From Desulfuromonadales bacterium (GTDB lineage Bacteria; Desulfobacterota; Desulfuromonadia; Desulfuromonadales; JACZKF01): DNA of 14,375 nucleotides. Below the pieces are notes generated by a model. It was not told the origin of the DNA. It saw only the letters and a list, made by a program, of their open reading frames with translations, and made no database searches. The stretch covers positions 1 to 14,375 of the forward strand of contig JACZKF010000198.1 of the NCBI GenBank assembly GCA_014860175.1. The letters are read 5' to 3'. Below, in pieces: positions 1 through 5,620 of the stretch; position 1 is the stretch's first letter; each line of letters begins with the position of its first letter. The position numbers were made by a program, and so were the translations under genes.

Positions 1-121
1 CCCTTTTCCCCCGAACTCTCGGCCTGGCGCCCCTTCCTGTCCAGAGATCATGCCGGGCAGGGAGAAAAGCGCATGGTAGAATTTGATCTTCAAACAATCG
101 GAGTGCGAAAGGGGAAGCCGG

Positions 122-382
122 ATGAAGAAGGTTACTTTGGAGTTGCCGGTGGTAGCCGCCGTGGCGGTGACCCGGGTCATGCTGGGGGCGGGGGCGGCCC
201 TGCTGCTTGGTGATCGCCTGCGGCGAAGGCAGAGGCGACGGGCCGGCTGGGCGCTGCTGCTGACCGGGGCGGTCACGACCATCCCGTTGATGCTGACGGT
301 CATGGGGCGGTGCTGCGAAAACGAGAGAAGTTTTGACCTCCGACCAGGGGGTGCTACGGTCGAGGGCAAAGGGGGGCGTTGA
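122..382 (+). CDS. Small two-helix membrane protein, function unknown
   Basis: This is an 86-aa protein beginning MKKVTLELPV. Two hydrophobic stretches, about residues 9-30 and 42-62, are separated by a very arginine-rich loop (DRLRRRQRRR), so both ends probably face the same side with the loop in the cytoplasm by the positive-inside rule. The C-terminal 25 residues are polar and start with a Cys pair (CC, residues 64-65). The frame is open from an ATG at 83, but that start has no ribosome site. The ATG at 122 follows GGGGAAGCCGG and gives the more natural N-terminus. The helix-Arg loop-helix layout resembles small conserved membrane proteins I recall from Geobacter-like genomes, but I cannot name a function. 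It is followed by 156 bp before the thioesterase, so it is probably a separate unit. Confidence 0.55.
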   Translation: MKKVTLELPVVAAVAVTRVMLGAGAALLLGDRLRRRQRRRAGWALLLTGAVTTIPLMLTVMGRCCENERSFDLRPGGATVEGKGGR

Positions 383-398
383 CTGGTTCCTGCGGCTG

Positions 399-412
399 TC
401 ACCCTTGGGTGA
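399..412. repeat. 14-bp perfect palindrome
   Basis: TCACCC-TT-GGGTGA is a perfect inverted repeat in the intergenic region 17 bp after the small membrane protein. There is no T-tract, so it is not an intrinsic terminator. It could be an operator half-site pair or chance. Confidence 0.3.
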
Positions 413-472
413 AGTTCCGGTCCTCAGGGTAGGGGAGGCGGTGCTGTTCCGGCAGCTCTCTCGGCGCCCCCC

Positions 473-501
473 TTTCCCCCGGCCGTCGAGTCTGTTATCT
501 T
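473..501 (+). promoter_or_regulatory. Weak candidate promoter of the thioesterase
   Basis: TATCTT (496-501) is a 4/6 match to a -10 box, with TTTCCC 17 bp upstream as a poor -35. It lies 37 bp before the GTG start, which is a sensible distance, but the match is weak. Confidence 0.3.
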
Positions 502-538
502 AGCCTCCCCACTACCGATCACCAAGGAGTCGACCGTC

Positions 539-1027
539 GTGACCACCGCCACCGCTTTCACCCTCTCCACGCTCCCCCTTCCGGCCGTCGACCTCAGTGG
601 CGACGCCGGTTGGACCCCCTTTGATGCCCCGGCTCTGGTCGGCGCCTCGTTGCGCTTCGTCTCCGGCGAGCCGGAGGGGAACCGTTTCCGTCTCCGCTAC
701 TTTCGCAATAGCCAGCAGCAGCTGCGCGCCCGTGTCTGGTTCGGCCCCGAAACCGAAGGGCCGCCAGGGCACGCGCACGGCGGCTCCATTGCTGCGGTGC
801 TCGACGAGGTTCTCGGCCTCGCCGCCTGGGCGGCCGGTTATCCGATCGTGGTCGGCAACCTTAACGTCAGTTTCCGCAATCTCCTGCCGCTGCAGCAGGT
901 AGTGACGGTCGAGACCGACATTGTCTCTGCCGAGGGGCGCAAAGTCATGGTCCATGGCCGTATCTGCCTGGGCGAGACGGTCTACGCCGAGGGGGAGTGC
1001 CTCTGCATCACCCTCCCGGAGCGCTGA
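539..1027 (+). CDS. PaaI-family hotdog-fold thioesterase
   Basis: This 162-aa protein has the HGG hotdog signature: PGHAHGGSIAAVLDEV at residues 76-91, where His80-Gly-Gly begins the central helix and Asp89/Glu90 supplies the carboxylate used for catalysis in PaaI/YdiI-type enzymes. Downstream, GNLNVSFRNLLPLQQ (about 106-120) matches the beta strand with N-x-x-F-R that usually follows. Members hydrolyse acyl-CoA or acyl-ACP thioesters in the cytoplasm; the substrate cannot be read here. About 60 N-terminal residues precede the core, longer than the minimal 4HBT domain but common in PaaI-like proteins. The start is GTG, 9 bp after AAGGAG. The gene lies 37 bp upstream of the EVE gene and is probably co-transcribed with it. 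Confidence 0.88.
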   Translation: MTTATAFTLSTLPLPAVDLSGDAGWTPFDAPALVGASLRFVSGEPEGNRFRLRYFRNSQQQLRARVWFGPETEGPPGHAHGGSIAAVLDEVLGLAAWAAGYPIVVGNLNVSFRNLLPLQQVVTVETDIVSAEGRKVMVHGRICLGETVYAEGECLCITLPER

Positions 1028-1064
1028 CAGACGCCCTCCTCAAGCCGCGTCAGGAGGTGCCAGG

Positions 1065-1571
1065 ATGCAGGGGAAAACAGGGGAGCGTGGAGGCAGGGAA
1101 AGGCGCTACTGGCTGTTCAAGTCGGAGCCGTCGACCTTCTCCTTCGATGACCTGAAAGGGCGTCCCGAGCGCACCGAGCACTGGGATGGGGTGCGGAATT
1201 TTCAGGCCCGCAACTATCTGCGCCAGGAGATCCAGGTCGGTGACCGGCTGCTTTTCTACCACAGCAGTATCCCCGAGCCGGTCATCGTCGGCATCGCCGA
1301 GGTGGTCAGGGGTGGTTACCCCGACTGGACCTCCTGGGACCCCGAGAGCGGACATTTCGACCCCCGCAGTACCGAAGCGAAGCCGCTTTGGTACATGGTG
1401 GATGTGCGCTATCTCCGACCCTTCCCCCGGCCGGTGACCCGGTCCGAGTTAAAGGCGATTCCCGAACTGGCCGGGATGGTGCTGCTTAAAAAGAGCCGAC
1501 TTTCCATTCAGCCGGTCAGCGAAGCCGAGTGGCGGGTAATTCTTCGACTTGGGGGAATTGAGGAGGGATGA
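1065..1571 (+). CDS. EVE domain-containing protein
   Basis: The 168-aa product is almost entirely one EVE domain (PUA-like fold, thymocyte nuclear protein 1 type). Signatures are YWLFKSEP (15-22), HWDGVRNFQARN (39-50), VGDRLLFYHS (58-67) and VGIAEV (75-80), then the aromatic-rich WYMVDVRY. EVE domains bind modified bases in nucleic acids, and standalone bacterial members are mostly uncharacterised; a role in RNA or DNA modification biology is inference from the fold. The frame is open upstream into the thioesterase gene, but the ATG at 1065 sits 7 bp after AGGAGG. The preceding in-frame codons overlap the thioesterase and look like arginine/serine-rich shadow sequence. It ends just before a hairpin shared with the convergent DUF3108 gene. 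Confidence 0.9.
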   Translation: MQGKTGERGGRERRYWLFKSEPSTFSFDDLKGRPERTEHWDGVRNFQARNYLRQEIQVGDRLLFYHSSIPEPVIVGIAEVVRGGYPDWTSWDPESGHFDPRSTEAKPLWYMVDVRYLRPFPRPVTRSELKAIPELAGMVLLKKSRLSIQPVSEAEWRVILRLGGIEEG

Positions 1572-1576
1572 AGGGT

Positions 1577-1617
1577 AAAAGTGAGGGGGGGCCATTTGGC
1601 CGCCCCTTCACTTTAGA
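1577..1617. terminator. Bidirectional hairpin between convergent genes
   Basis: AAAGTGA followed by a G/C run, loop ATTT, then a mirrored arm ending TTCACTTT form a stem of about 16 bp with a couple of mismatches. It starts 6 bp after the EVE stop and ends 3 bp before the DUF3108 stop. An A run on its left gives T residues on the minus strand, so it can serve both genes. Confidence 0.75.
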
Positions 1618-1619
1618 GT

Positions 1620-2339
1620 TCAAGCGCCATTCACTCTTACTTTAATCAGTTCCATGACCGTCTCGACCTTGCCATTGCGCAGCTGTTCGGCGCGCACCGG
1701 AACGTAGCCGAGCTCCGGCGCATGCCAGACCCGGGAGAGGCGGCTGGAGCCGGGACGGGTGCTTTCATACACCACGGTATCGAACCTGCCTGCCCTGGTC
1801 TCGATCCGCTCGGTTCCCGCTCGCGTGTAGCTGTAGCGCTTGATCTTCTCGTCATCGATCAAGGCCAGAGTGTCAGGCCCGTCGTCCCGCAGCAACGCGG
1901 TGATGACGGCGATCTGGATCGAGAGGCGATCCTGCAGCATCGGTTCGGTCGGCAATTCGACCCATTGCCCTTCCACCACCCCGCTGACGCGGTGCTCGTT
2001 CCAGGCGAATTCAAGGGCTCCGTCGCGGGCTCCGCCAGCCTTGCCATCCTCCGAAGACCACGACAGGGGCCGAACCCCGCTGGCATCGATGCGCATGACG
2101 CTGCGCTCGAGTGCTTTGTCGCTGACGACAAATCTCGCCAGGGGACTGGGGCTCACCCGGGTTTCATAGACATACTCACCCGGCGCGCCGCTGAGCAGGG
2201 TGGAGCGCAACTCGCCAGCGTTCAGCCCACGATAGCTCACCGCGTAGGTGGCGGCGAAAGGGGCGGGAGTAGTGGCTTCGGCGGCCATTGCCGGCAGCAT
2301 GGCGGCGACGGTGATCAGGGCAGAAACAAGGCTCAACAA
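1620..2339 (-). CDS. Secreted DUF3108 domain protein
   Basis: This is an exported protein of about 239 aa. A hydrophobic N-terminus (LSLVSALITVAAMLPAMA) ends in an AMA-AEA signal-peptidase I type site. The rest is beta-rich with a DUF3108 pattern: a start near FAATYAVSYRGLNAGEL, the DGKAGGARDGALEFAW region, LQDRLSIQIAVITALL, and a C-terminal VWHAPELGYVPVRAEQL. DUF3108 proteins are periplasmic or outer-membrane-associated with no settled function. The frame is open from a TTG at 2357, but that codon is only about 5 nt inside the predicted transcript and precedes AGGAGG. I therefore start at TTG 2339, 5 bp after AGGAGG; TTG 2336 (8 bp spacing) is equally possible. It is a single-gene unit with its own promoter at 2369-2377. 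Confidence 0.87.
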   Translation of the reverse strand: MLSLVSALITVAAMLPAMAAEATTPAPFAATYAVSYRGLNAGELRSTLLSGAPGEYVYETRVSPSPLARFVVSDKALERSVMRIDASGVRPLSWSSEDGKAGGARDGALEFAWNEHRVSGVVEGQWVELPTEPMLQDRLSIQIAVITALLRDDGPDTLALIDDEKIKRYSYTRAGTERIETRAGRFDTVVYESTRPGSSRLSRVWHAPELGYVPVRAEQLRNGKVETVMELIKVRVNGA

Positions 2340-2368
2340 TAGGTCCTCCTTTGGCAAAAACGAGCCCC

Positions 2369-2377
2369 ATTATACCA
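2369..2377 (-). promoter_or_regulatory. Extended -10 promoter of the DUF3108 gene
   Basis: Read on the minus strand this is TGGTATAAT, a perfect extended -10 element. No good -35 is seen 16-18 bp upstream, as expected for the extended class. The predicted start is near 2362, leaving a leader of about 23 nt containing AGGAGG. Confidence 0.7.
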
Positions 2378-2406
2378 CTTCCGGCAGTAAAAATGCTACC
2401 CTGCGC

Positions 2407-2433
2407 CAGAGGGGCTCCCCGGGAGCCCCTCTG
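2407..2433 (-). terminator. Terminator of the ferritin-like gene
   Basis: A perfect inverted repeat CAGAGGGGCTCC - CCG - GGAGCCCCTCTG lies 11 bp beyond the stop of the ferritin-like gene. On the minus strand the T run (TTTTT, 2388-2392) starts about 14 nt after the stem, so it may need extra factors. It also insulates the DUF3108 promoter. Confidence 0.7.
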
Positions 2434-2444
2434 CGTGAAGCCGG

Positions 2445-2897
2445 TCAGTTCTCCGTCAGCACCCTCTCATCGTAAATGTCCTCCAGCCGTTTCTTGTGCC
2501 CCTTCTCGACCTCGGCGAAAGTCAGCAGAATCTTCTTGAGCTTCGCATCGTCGGTCATTTCCGCCGCCGCCGAGTAGAGACGCCAGGCGTGCTCTTCGGT
2601 TTTAATGGCGTGGCGCAAGATCTCGTCATAGGACATATCCGGACGCAGAGGGAGGTCGACCAGATATTCGGAGATTTTCATGTCGGGGATCTTGGCCGTG
2701 GCGGCGCTGGAGGCCTCGGCCAGTTCCACCTTGCTGAACACCTCACGGTGAGTGGCCTCCTCCGCAGCCATCTCCTCGAACATCTTGCGGGCGGCAATGC
2801 TGGTGCTCTTCTGAGCTGCCCCCAGATACAGGCGGTATGCAGCATCCTCGCGTTTCACCGCAAATCGGATCACTTCTTCCAGTGTGACAAAGTTCAT
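2445..2897 (-). CDS. Ferritin-like di-iron protein (rubrerythrin-type, no rubredoxin domain)
   Basis: This 150-aa protein is a duplicated helix pair forming a four-helix bundle. Helix 1 has KREDAAYRLY (15-24, Glu17) and helix 2 EEATHREVF (46-54, Glu47 and His50, ExxH). The second half repeats this with KTEEHAWRLY (99-108, Glu101) and EVEKGHKKRL (129-138, Glu131 and His134, ExxH). The two E...ExxH sets are the di-iron ligands of the rubrerythrin/ferritin-like superfamily. Full-length rubrerythrin has a C-terminal rubredoxin domain; none is present, so electrons for peroxide reduction would have to come from a partner, or the protein serves iron or oxygen handling. The ATG follows GGAGG with 10-bp spacing. 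It is a monocistronic cytoplasmic gene ending at a strong hairpin. A role in oxidative stress is inference from the family. Confidence 0.88.
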   Translation of the reverse strand: MNFVTLEEVIRFAVKREDAAYRLYLGAAQKSTSIAARKMFEEMAAEEATHREVFSKVELAEASSAATAKIPDMKISEYLVDLPLRPDMSYDEILRHAIKTEEHAWRLYSAAAEMTDDAKLKKILLTFAEVEKGHKKRLEDIYDERVLTEN

Positions 2898-3275
2898 TGC
2901 CTCAGTTCCTCCTTCTGGTGATGGTCAAAATGCTCTGGAAAACCTCCGCCCCGCAAGCCGGAACCTGGGTATGATTCCGTTATTTTGAACCAAAACAGCC
3001 CTGCTTGGCAACCGAGGTTGGTCAGCAAGGGTCTCAGTGCGCGATTCAGAATGCCGCTGACCGCTGTCTCCGGCCGGCAAGGTGGGGAGAGTGTCAGCGA
3101 TAATAGGGATGCGGGTGGGGGGTGCTGCTGGGACCGGCTGGGAACGGGATGGCGCGAAGGTGCCTTCCGCGCCCGCGCGATTCTCTGCGGTCGGTACATC
3201 AGGGTGCGAGGACAGGAGAAAGGCAATGGGGTTTCCCCCCAGTTCAACCCTTGCGCGATTGCGGGCAGGGGGAGG
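2898..3275. other. 378-bp stretch without a recognisable gene
   Basis: ORFs on both strands here encode low-complexity Arg/Pro/Gly-rich sequence without motifs, and none has a convincing start. Upstream of the ferritin-like gene (minus strand) there is no clear sigma70 promoter. Two hairpins are visible: CAACC-GA-GGTTG (3009-3020) and a stronger GGCGCG...CGCGCC stem (3151-3173). The region may hold the promoter of the ferritin-like gene, the 3' end of the zinc-ribbon transcript, or a small RNA. Confidence 0.4.
3151..3173. repeat. GC-rich hairpin in the gene-free region
   Basis: GGCGCG + AAG, loop GTGC, CTT + bulged C + CGCGCC makes a stable stem of 9 bp with one bulge. No T-tract follows on either strand. 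It lies about 100 bp beyond the stop of the zinc-ribbon gene and might be the base of a factor-dependent terminator or part of an unannotated RNA. Confidence 0.35.
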
Positions 3276-3707
3276 CTAATGACAGCGGAGGAGCTTCTTC
3301 CCGCTTTCGAACAGAACCTCCACCTTGTGCGGGCCGGCGACGCGGGTCACCAGTCCGAGCCCGAAAGCGGAATGAAGCAGGAGGGCCTTGTTCGAATAGC
3401 TTCCGTCCATCTGATAGGCGACGGCGTGGGCGACGTTCATGTTCGGGCGCAGCAGTACCCACTCTTTTTTCTCGGCGGCCTTGGGGTCTGCCTTGCTCCT
3501 GGCGGGCGCTTTTTTGGCCGGCGCCGGTTTGACCAGCGGCCGTTTGACCGGAGTTCTCTCGTATTCCTGCACGCACTCGCAGGCGCTGCATTGGATCTGT
3601 ACGGTCTCCTCGTCGAGGATGGCAATCACCGCGTGGTCCTGGACCTCTTCACAGCCGGAACAACGGGTTTTGACGGTATCGCTCGTGGACAGCTTTTTGA
3701 TGCTCAT
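3276..3707 (-). CDS. Zinc-ribbon protein with Lys/Pro/Ala-rich linker
   Basis: This 143-aa protein has three visible parts. The N-terminal half carries two CxxC knuckles, CSGC (16-19) and CSAC (40-43), about 20 residues apart, forming a probable four-cysteine zinc ribbon. A basic, alanine/proline-rich linker spans roughly 53-82. The C-terminal part, WVLLRPNMNVAHAVAYQM followed by HSAFGLGLVTRVAGPHKVEVLFESGKKLL, looks like a small beta-barrel with the GxGxVTxV...VEVLFxxG pattern seen in KOW/SH3-like nucleic-acid-binding modules. A nucleic-acid or ribosome-associated role is inference; I recall similar proteins in Geobacter and myxobacteria but not a name. The ATG follows AGAGGA at 6 bp. The promoter at 3728-3755 is its likely own. 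Confidence 0.75.
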   Translation of the reverse strand: MSIKKLSTSDTVKTRCSGCEEVQDHAVIAILDEETVQIQCSACECVQEYERTPVKRPLVKPAPAKKAPARSKADPKAAEKKEWVLLRPNMNVAHAVAYQMDGSYSNKALLLHSAFGLGLVTRVAGPHKVEVLFESGKKLLRCH

Positions 3708-3727
3708 GCAAAGTCCTCTCTGGGCTC

Positions 3728-3755
3728 ACTATACAACCCGTAAGCGGGTCGAAAG
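3728..3755 (-). promoter_or_regulatory. Candidate promoter with inverted repeat, zinc-ribbon gene
   Basis: On the minus strand TATAGT (3733-3728) is a 5/6 -10 box with a weak CTTTCG -35 element 16 bp upstream. The spacer contains ACCCG-CTTA-CGGGT (3736-3749), an inverted repeat well placed for a repressor. The predicted start is near 3721. Confidence 0.4.
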
Positions 3756-3926
3756 CGTTGGTGGGTAAGGCGGCGAGGAGAAGAATCGGGTGACGGCGCA
3801 AGCCGTTCATTCCGCATCACAAAGCCATTGTACACCTTTTCTCTCTATCCCTGCCCATTCTTTTTCTTGCCAGGTCCAACGAGCCTCGGCTCAACGAAAT
3901 AAACCGCCGGTCGACGCGAGACCCAA

Positions 3927-4076
3927 TTACTCTCCAGACTCTACCGGAGTTTCGTCAACCACAGGCTGCTCAGGGGTTTCGTCCTCCTGCTTGCGCTGCT
4001 TCTTTTCCTGTTTCTTGCTTTTTCTTGCCATCTCTTTCTGGCGTTTTTCGAATCCGTAATTGGGCTTTTTGGCCAT
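3927..4076 (-). CDS. Small lysine-rich conserved protein
   Basis: The product is a 49-aa, highly charged, probably unstructured or helical protein. The first half (MAKKPNYGFEKRQKEMARKS) is strongly basic and the tail (DETPEQPVVDETPVESGE) acidic. The N-terminal pattern KPNYGFEKRQKE is one I recall as conserved in small proteobacterial proteins of unknown function. The frame is open upstream to an ATG at 4184, but that stretch would run through the csp terminator hairpin. The ATG at 4076 lies 6 bp after AAGGA, so I choose it. It sits 136 bp downstream of the cold-shock gene on the same strand, beyond a strong terminator, so expression needs readthrough or its own promoter. The basic half suggests RNA or ribosome binding, as inference only. 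Confidence 0.72.
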   Translation of the reverse strand: MAKKPNYGFEKRQKEMARKSKKQEKKQRKQEDETPEQPVVDETPVESGE

Positions 4077-4112
4077 GAGATTTCCTTCCAGGTTCCGCGG
4101 GCTAATGTTTCC

Positions 4113-4146
4113 GAAATAAAAGACCCCGCCTGTGACTGCGGGGTCT
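4113..4146 (-). terminator. Intrinsic terminator of the cold-shock gene
   Basis: AGACCCCGC - 8-nt loop - GCGGGGTCT is a perfect 9-bp GC-rich stem. On the minus strand it is followed by TTTATTT, a classical T-tract. It begins 67 bp after the csp stop. The + strand side also has GTTTT, so it may stop antisense transcription too. Confidence 0.88.
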
Positions 4147-4212
4147 GTTTTGATCAGCAATTTTTCCTGCGGCAGACCAGGCAATCTACCCAGACTAGCA
4201 GGATAGATGCAA

Positions 4213-4413
4213 TTAGATCTTCCGGACGTTGGAAGACTGGGGGCCTTTTTGGCCCTGGGTGACGTCGAAGCTTACGCGGTCACCTTCGGCCAGGGACTTG
4301 AAGCCGTCTTCCTGGACTGCGGAGAAGTGAACGAAAACGTCCGGCCCGTTGTCCTGCTGGATGAAGCCGAAACCTTTCGCATCGTTGAACCACTTAACAG
4401 TACCTTGTGCCAT
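4213..4413 (-). CDS. Cold-shock domain protein (CspA family)
   Basis: This 66-aa protein is a single cold-shock OB-fold of the usual family length. It starts MAQGTVKWFNDAKGFGFI, with RNP1 as KGFGFI (13-18) and RNP2 as VFVHF (26-30), and ends in the typical VSFDVTQGQKGPQSSNV strand. CspA-family proteins bind single-stranded RNA and DNA, melt RNA secondary structure, and in E. coli act as transcription antiterminators and translation aids, often at low temperature. The ATG is 9 bp after GGAG. The gene has its own promoter, a structured leader of about 161 nt and a dedicated terminator, so it is a monocistronic unit. Whether this copy is cold-induced or constitutive cannot be read from the protein. 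Confidence 0.97.
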   Translation of the reverse strand: MAQGTVKWFNDAKGFGFIQQDNGPDVFVHFSAVQEDGFKSLAEGDRVSFDVTQGQKGPQSSNVRKI

Positions 4414-4574
4414 TTCTTTTTGCTCCTTGCGGTTCCTGTGGAACCTTTGGTGTCGTGCAAATCCGTGGTGCTTCCGAAATTAAAAAACCACGCAAACCAA
4501 AAGAGGTCTGTGTGGTTTCGCTAACTGACGCCATGTCAGTTGTCGGGCAGTTAAATCTACACAAACTTTGAGTT
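4414..4574 (-). promoter_or_regulatory. Structured 5' leader of the cold-shock gene
   Basis: About 161 nt separate the predicted start from the csp ATG. In transcript order it holds three stem-loops: AACTGAC-ATGGC-GTCAGTT (4541-4523), a terminator-like stem with T-tract (4518-4482), and GGTTCC-ACA-GGAACC (4445-4431) ending a few bases before the ribosome site. A leader of this length matches the E. coli cspA class, where the leader controls mRNA stability and translation with temperature. Confidence 0.6.
4482..4518 (-). terminator. Terminator-like hairpin inside the csp leader
   Basis: On the minus strand AAACCACACA pairs with TGCGTGGTTT (10 positions, one A-C mismatch) around a 14-nt loop, directly followed by more T (six T at 4487-4482, the first three belonging to the arm) and AATTT. 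It has the form of an intrinsic terminator about 90 nt downstream of the predicted start and 68 nt before the csp ATG. It could attenuate csp or end a small RNA. Confidence 0.55.
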
Positions 4575-4580
4575 GAGCGG

Positions 4581-4609
4581 ATCCTAACACCCCCTCGGTA
4601 TAAATGCAA
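4581..4609 (-). promoter_or_regulatory. Sigma70 promoter of the cold-shock gene
   Basis: Read on the minus strand: TTGCAT (4609-4604), 17-bp spacer, TAGGAT (4586-4581). Both boxes match consensus at four of six bases and the spacing is optimal. The predicted start is near 4574. Confidence 0.55.
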
Positions 4610-4639
4610 GCTCTTTATCCGCTGCGCGGAAAGTTATCT

Positions 4640-4669
4640 CCTCCGGGCCAACCCGAGCCGGCCGGGAGG
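4640..4669. repeat. GC-rich inverted repeat between divergent promoters
   Basis: CCTCCGGGCC - 10-nt loop - GGCCGGGAGG, 10 positions with one G-G mismatch, lies between the csp promoter and the membrane-protein promoter. No T-tract follows on either strand, so it may separate the two promoters or bind a regulator. Confidence 0.4.
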
Positions 4670-4722
4670 GCGGGTCATGGAGCCTTGTTGGGCGTCCCTA
4701 AGTTCCTTTGGTAGTGACGTTT

Positions 4723-4750
4723 TTGACAACCAGGGGTCGCGTGATATGGT
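4723..4750 (+). promoter_or_regulatory. Sigma70 promoter of the four-helix membrane protein
   Basis: TTGACA (4723-4728, perfect -35), 16-bp spacer, TATGGT (4745-4750, 4/6 -10). The predicted start is near 4757, leaving a 30-nt leader with GGGAGG before the ATG at 4787. Confidence 0.68.
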
Positions 4751-4786
4751 CGATACCAGGTGAAATTAACACCATGGGAGGCCATT

Positions 4787-5593
4787 ATGGCAGAACACGT
4801 TTTGGAAACACGGTTGAGCTCAAGAGGCATCAAGACTCCCTGGATCAGCTGGGGGGCCATATTCGGCGGGCTGGCCAGCGGCATGGCTACCTTCATCCTG
4901 TTGACCATGCTTGGACTGGCGGCGGGGTTTACCGCTATCGATCCGGCAGAGGCCGAGCCGGTGGGGGCAGTGCCGATGATCACCGGCATTTGGACCGGCA
5001 TCAGCATGCTCGTTGCCGCCTTTGTCGGTGGATACGTGGCCGCACGGATCTCCGGCCTGTCGAGACGGACGGACGGTATTTTTCACGGTTTTGTCGTCTG
5101 GGGCGTGAGTACGTTGTTGTTTGCCTACCTGATCACCACCTCTGTGGGGAACCTGATGGGAGGTGTCTTCAACATTCTCGGGCAGGGTATTCAGGCCACC
5201 ACCGGTGCGGTGAGTTCGCCTCAGGCCCAGGGATCTCTCGAGTCGTTGATCAGCGGTTCGGGCGGGGGCGTTCAGATAACCCCGCAGGCCTTGGATAATC
5301 TGCAGGCGCAGTTGGCTGCAGGCAACCGGCAGGAAGCCACAAACATCCTGGTGAACGAAATGAATGTCGACCCTGCAGCAGCCCCGCAGATCGTGGAGCA
5401 GGCCATGGCCATGCGGGGGGTGATGCAACAGTTGCCGTCCGGTGAGGAGGCCGCCAGTTCAGCCGTCTCCGGCCTGACCACCGCCCTCTGGTGGCTTTTC
5501 GCCGGCCTCGCCCTGTCGCTCGCTCTGGCGCTGGGAGGAGGGGTGCTTGGCGCTCACGGATCCGGCAAACGGCGCAGCATCCTCGCCCACTAG
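4787..5593 (+). CDS. Four-helix inner-membrane protein, function unknown
   Basis: The product is 268 aa. Hydrophobic segments lie at about 20-48 (WISWGAIFGGLASGMATFIL), 63-89 and 98-130, with a fourth at 229-256; the first two are rich in glycine small-residue motifs (GGLASG, GGYVAAR). Between helix 3 and helix 4 is a polar, Gln/Ala-rich region of about 95 residues. The ISWGAIFGG opening recalls membrane proteins loosely annotated as PhnA-like; that name carries no functional meaning here. An upstream in-frame ATG at 4760 sits about at the transcription start and lacks a ribosome site, whereas ATG 4787 follows GGGAGG. It is a single-gene unit facing the SPFH gene, with which it converges on a shared hairpin. 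Confidence 0.82.
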   Translation: MAEHVLETRLSSRGIKTPWISWGAIFGGLASGMATFILLTMLGLAAGFTAIDPAEAEPVGAVPMITGIWTGISMLVAAFVGGYVAARISGLSRRTDGIFHGFVVWGVSTLLFAYLITTSVGNLMGGVFNILGQGIQATTGAVSSPQAQGSLESLISGSGGGVQITPQALDNLQAQLAAGNRQEATNILVNEMNVDPAAAPQIVEQAMAMRGVMQQLPSGEEAASSAVSGLTTALWWLFAGLALSLALALGGGVLGAHGSGKRRSILAH

Positions 5594-5594
5594 C

Positions 5595-5620
5595 ATAAAA
5601 GGGGGACATAAAAGGGGGAC
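5595..5620. repeat. 13-bp tandem direct repeat ATAAAAGGGGGAC x2
   Basis: Two exact, abutting copies (5595-5607 and 5608-5620) start just after the stop codon of the membrane protein. The second copy supplies GGGGAC for the left arm of the adjoining hairpin. Similar AAAAGGGGAC strings occur in dispersed repeat families of some proteobacteria, from memory and not checked. Confidence 0.8.

Noticed and set aside
83..121. Upstream extension of the small membrane protein
   Set aside because: The ATG at 83 has no ribosome site; the ATG at 122 does.
1..213. Open + strand frame from the window edge to a TGA at 211-213, possibly the tail of an upstream gene
   Set aside because: The translation becomes Gly/Arg-rich and overlaps the small membrane protein in another frame; no motif is recognisable, and the edge prevents judging a start.
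512..955. 147-aa minus-strand ORF
   Set aside because: Antisense shadow of the thioesterase, whose HGG motif and ribosome site are convincing.
921..1064. 48-codon N-terminal extension of the EVE protein
   Set aside because: It overlaps the thioesterase gene and reads as Arg/Ser-rich shadow; AGGAGG marks ATG 1065.
1722..2342. 206-aa + strand ORF
   Set aside because: Antisense to the DUF3108 gene, with no domain pattern and Gly/Gln/Arg-biased composition.
2894..3247. 117-aa minus-strand ORF in the gene-free stretch
   Set aside because: Arg/Pro/Ser-rich, no motif, and it overlaps the start and ribosome site of the ferritin-like gene in another frame.
2985..3743. 252-aa + strand ORF
   Set aside because: Its second half is antisense to the zinc-ribbon gene and its first half shows no family features or ribosome site.
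4077..4184. N-terminal extension of the 49-aa protein
   Set aside because: It would translate through the csp terminator hairpin; the ATG at 4076 has the ribosome site.
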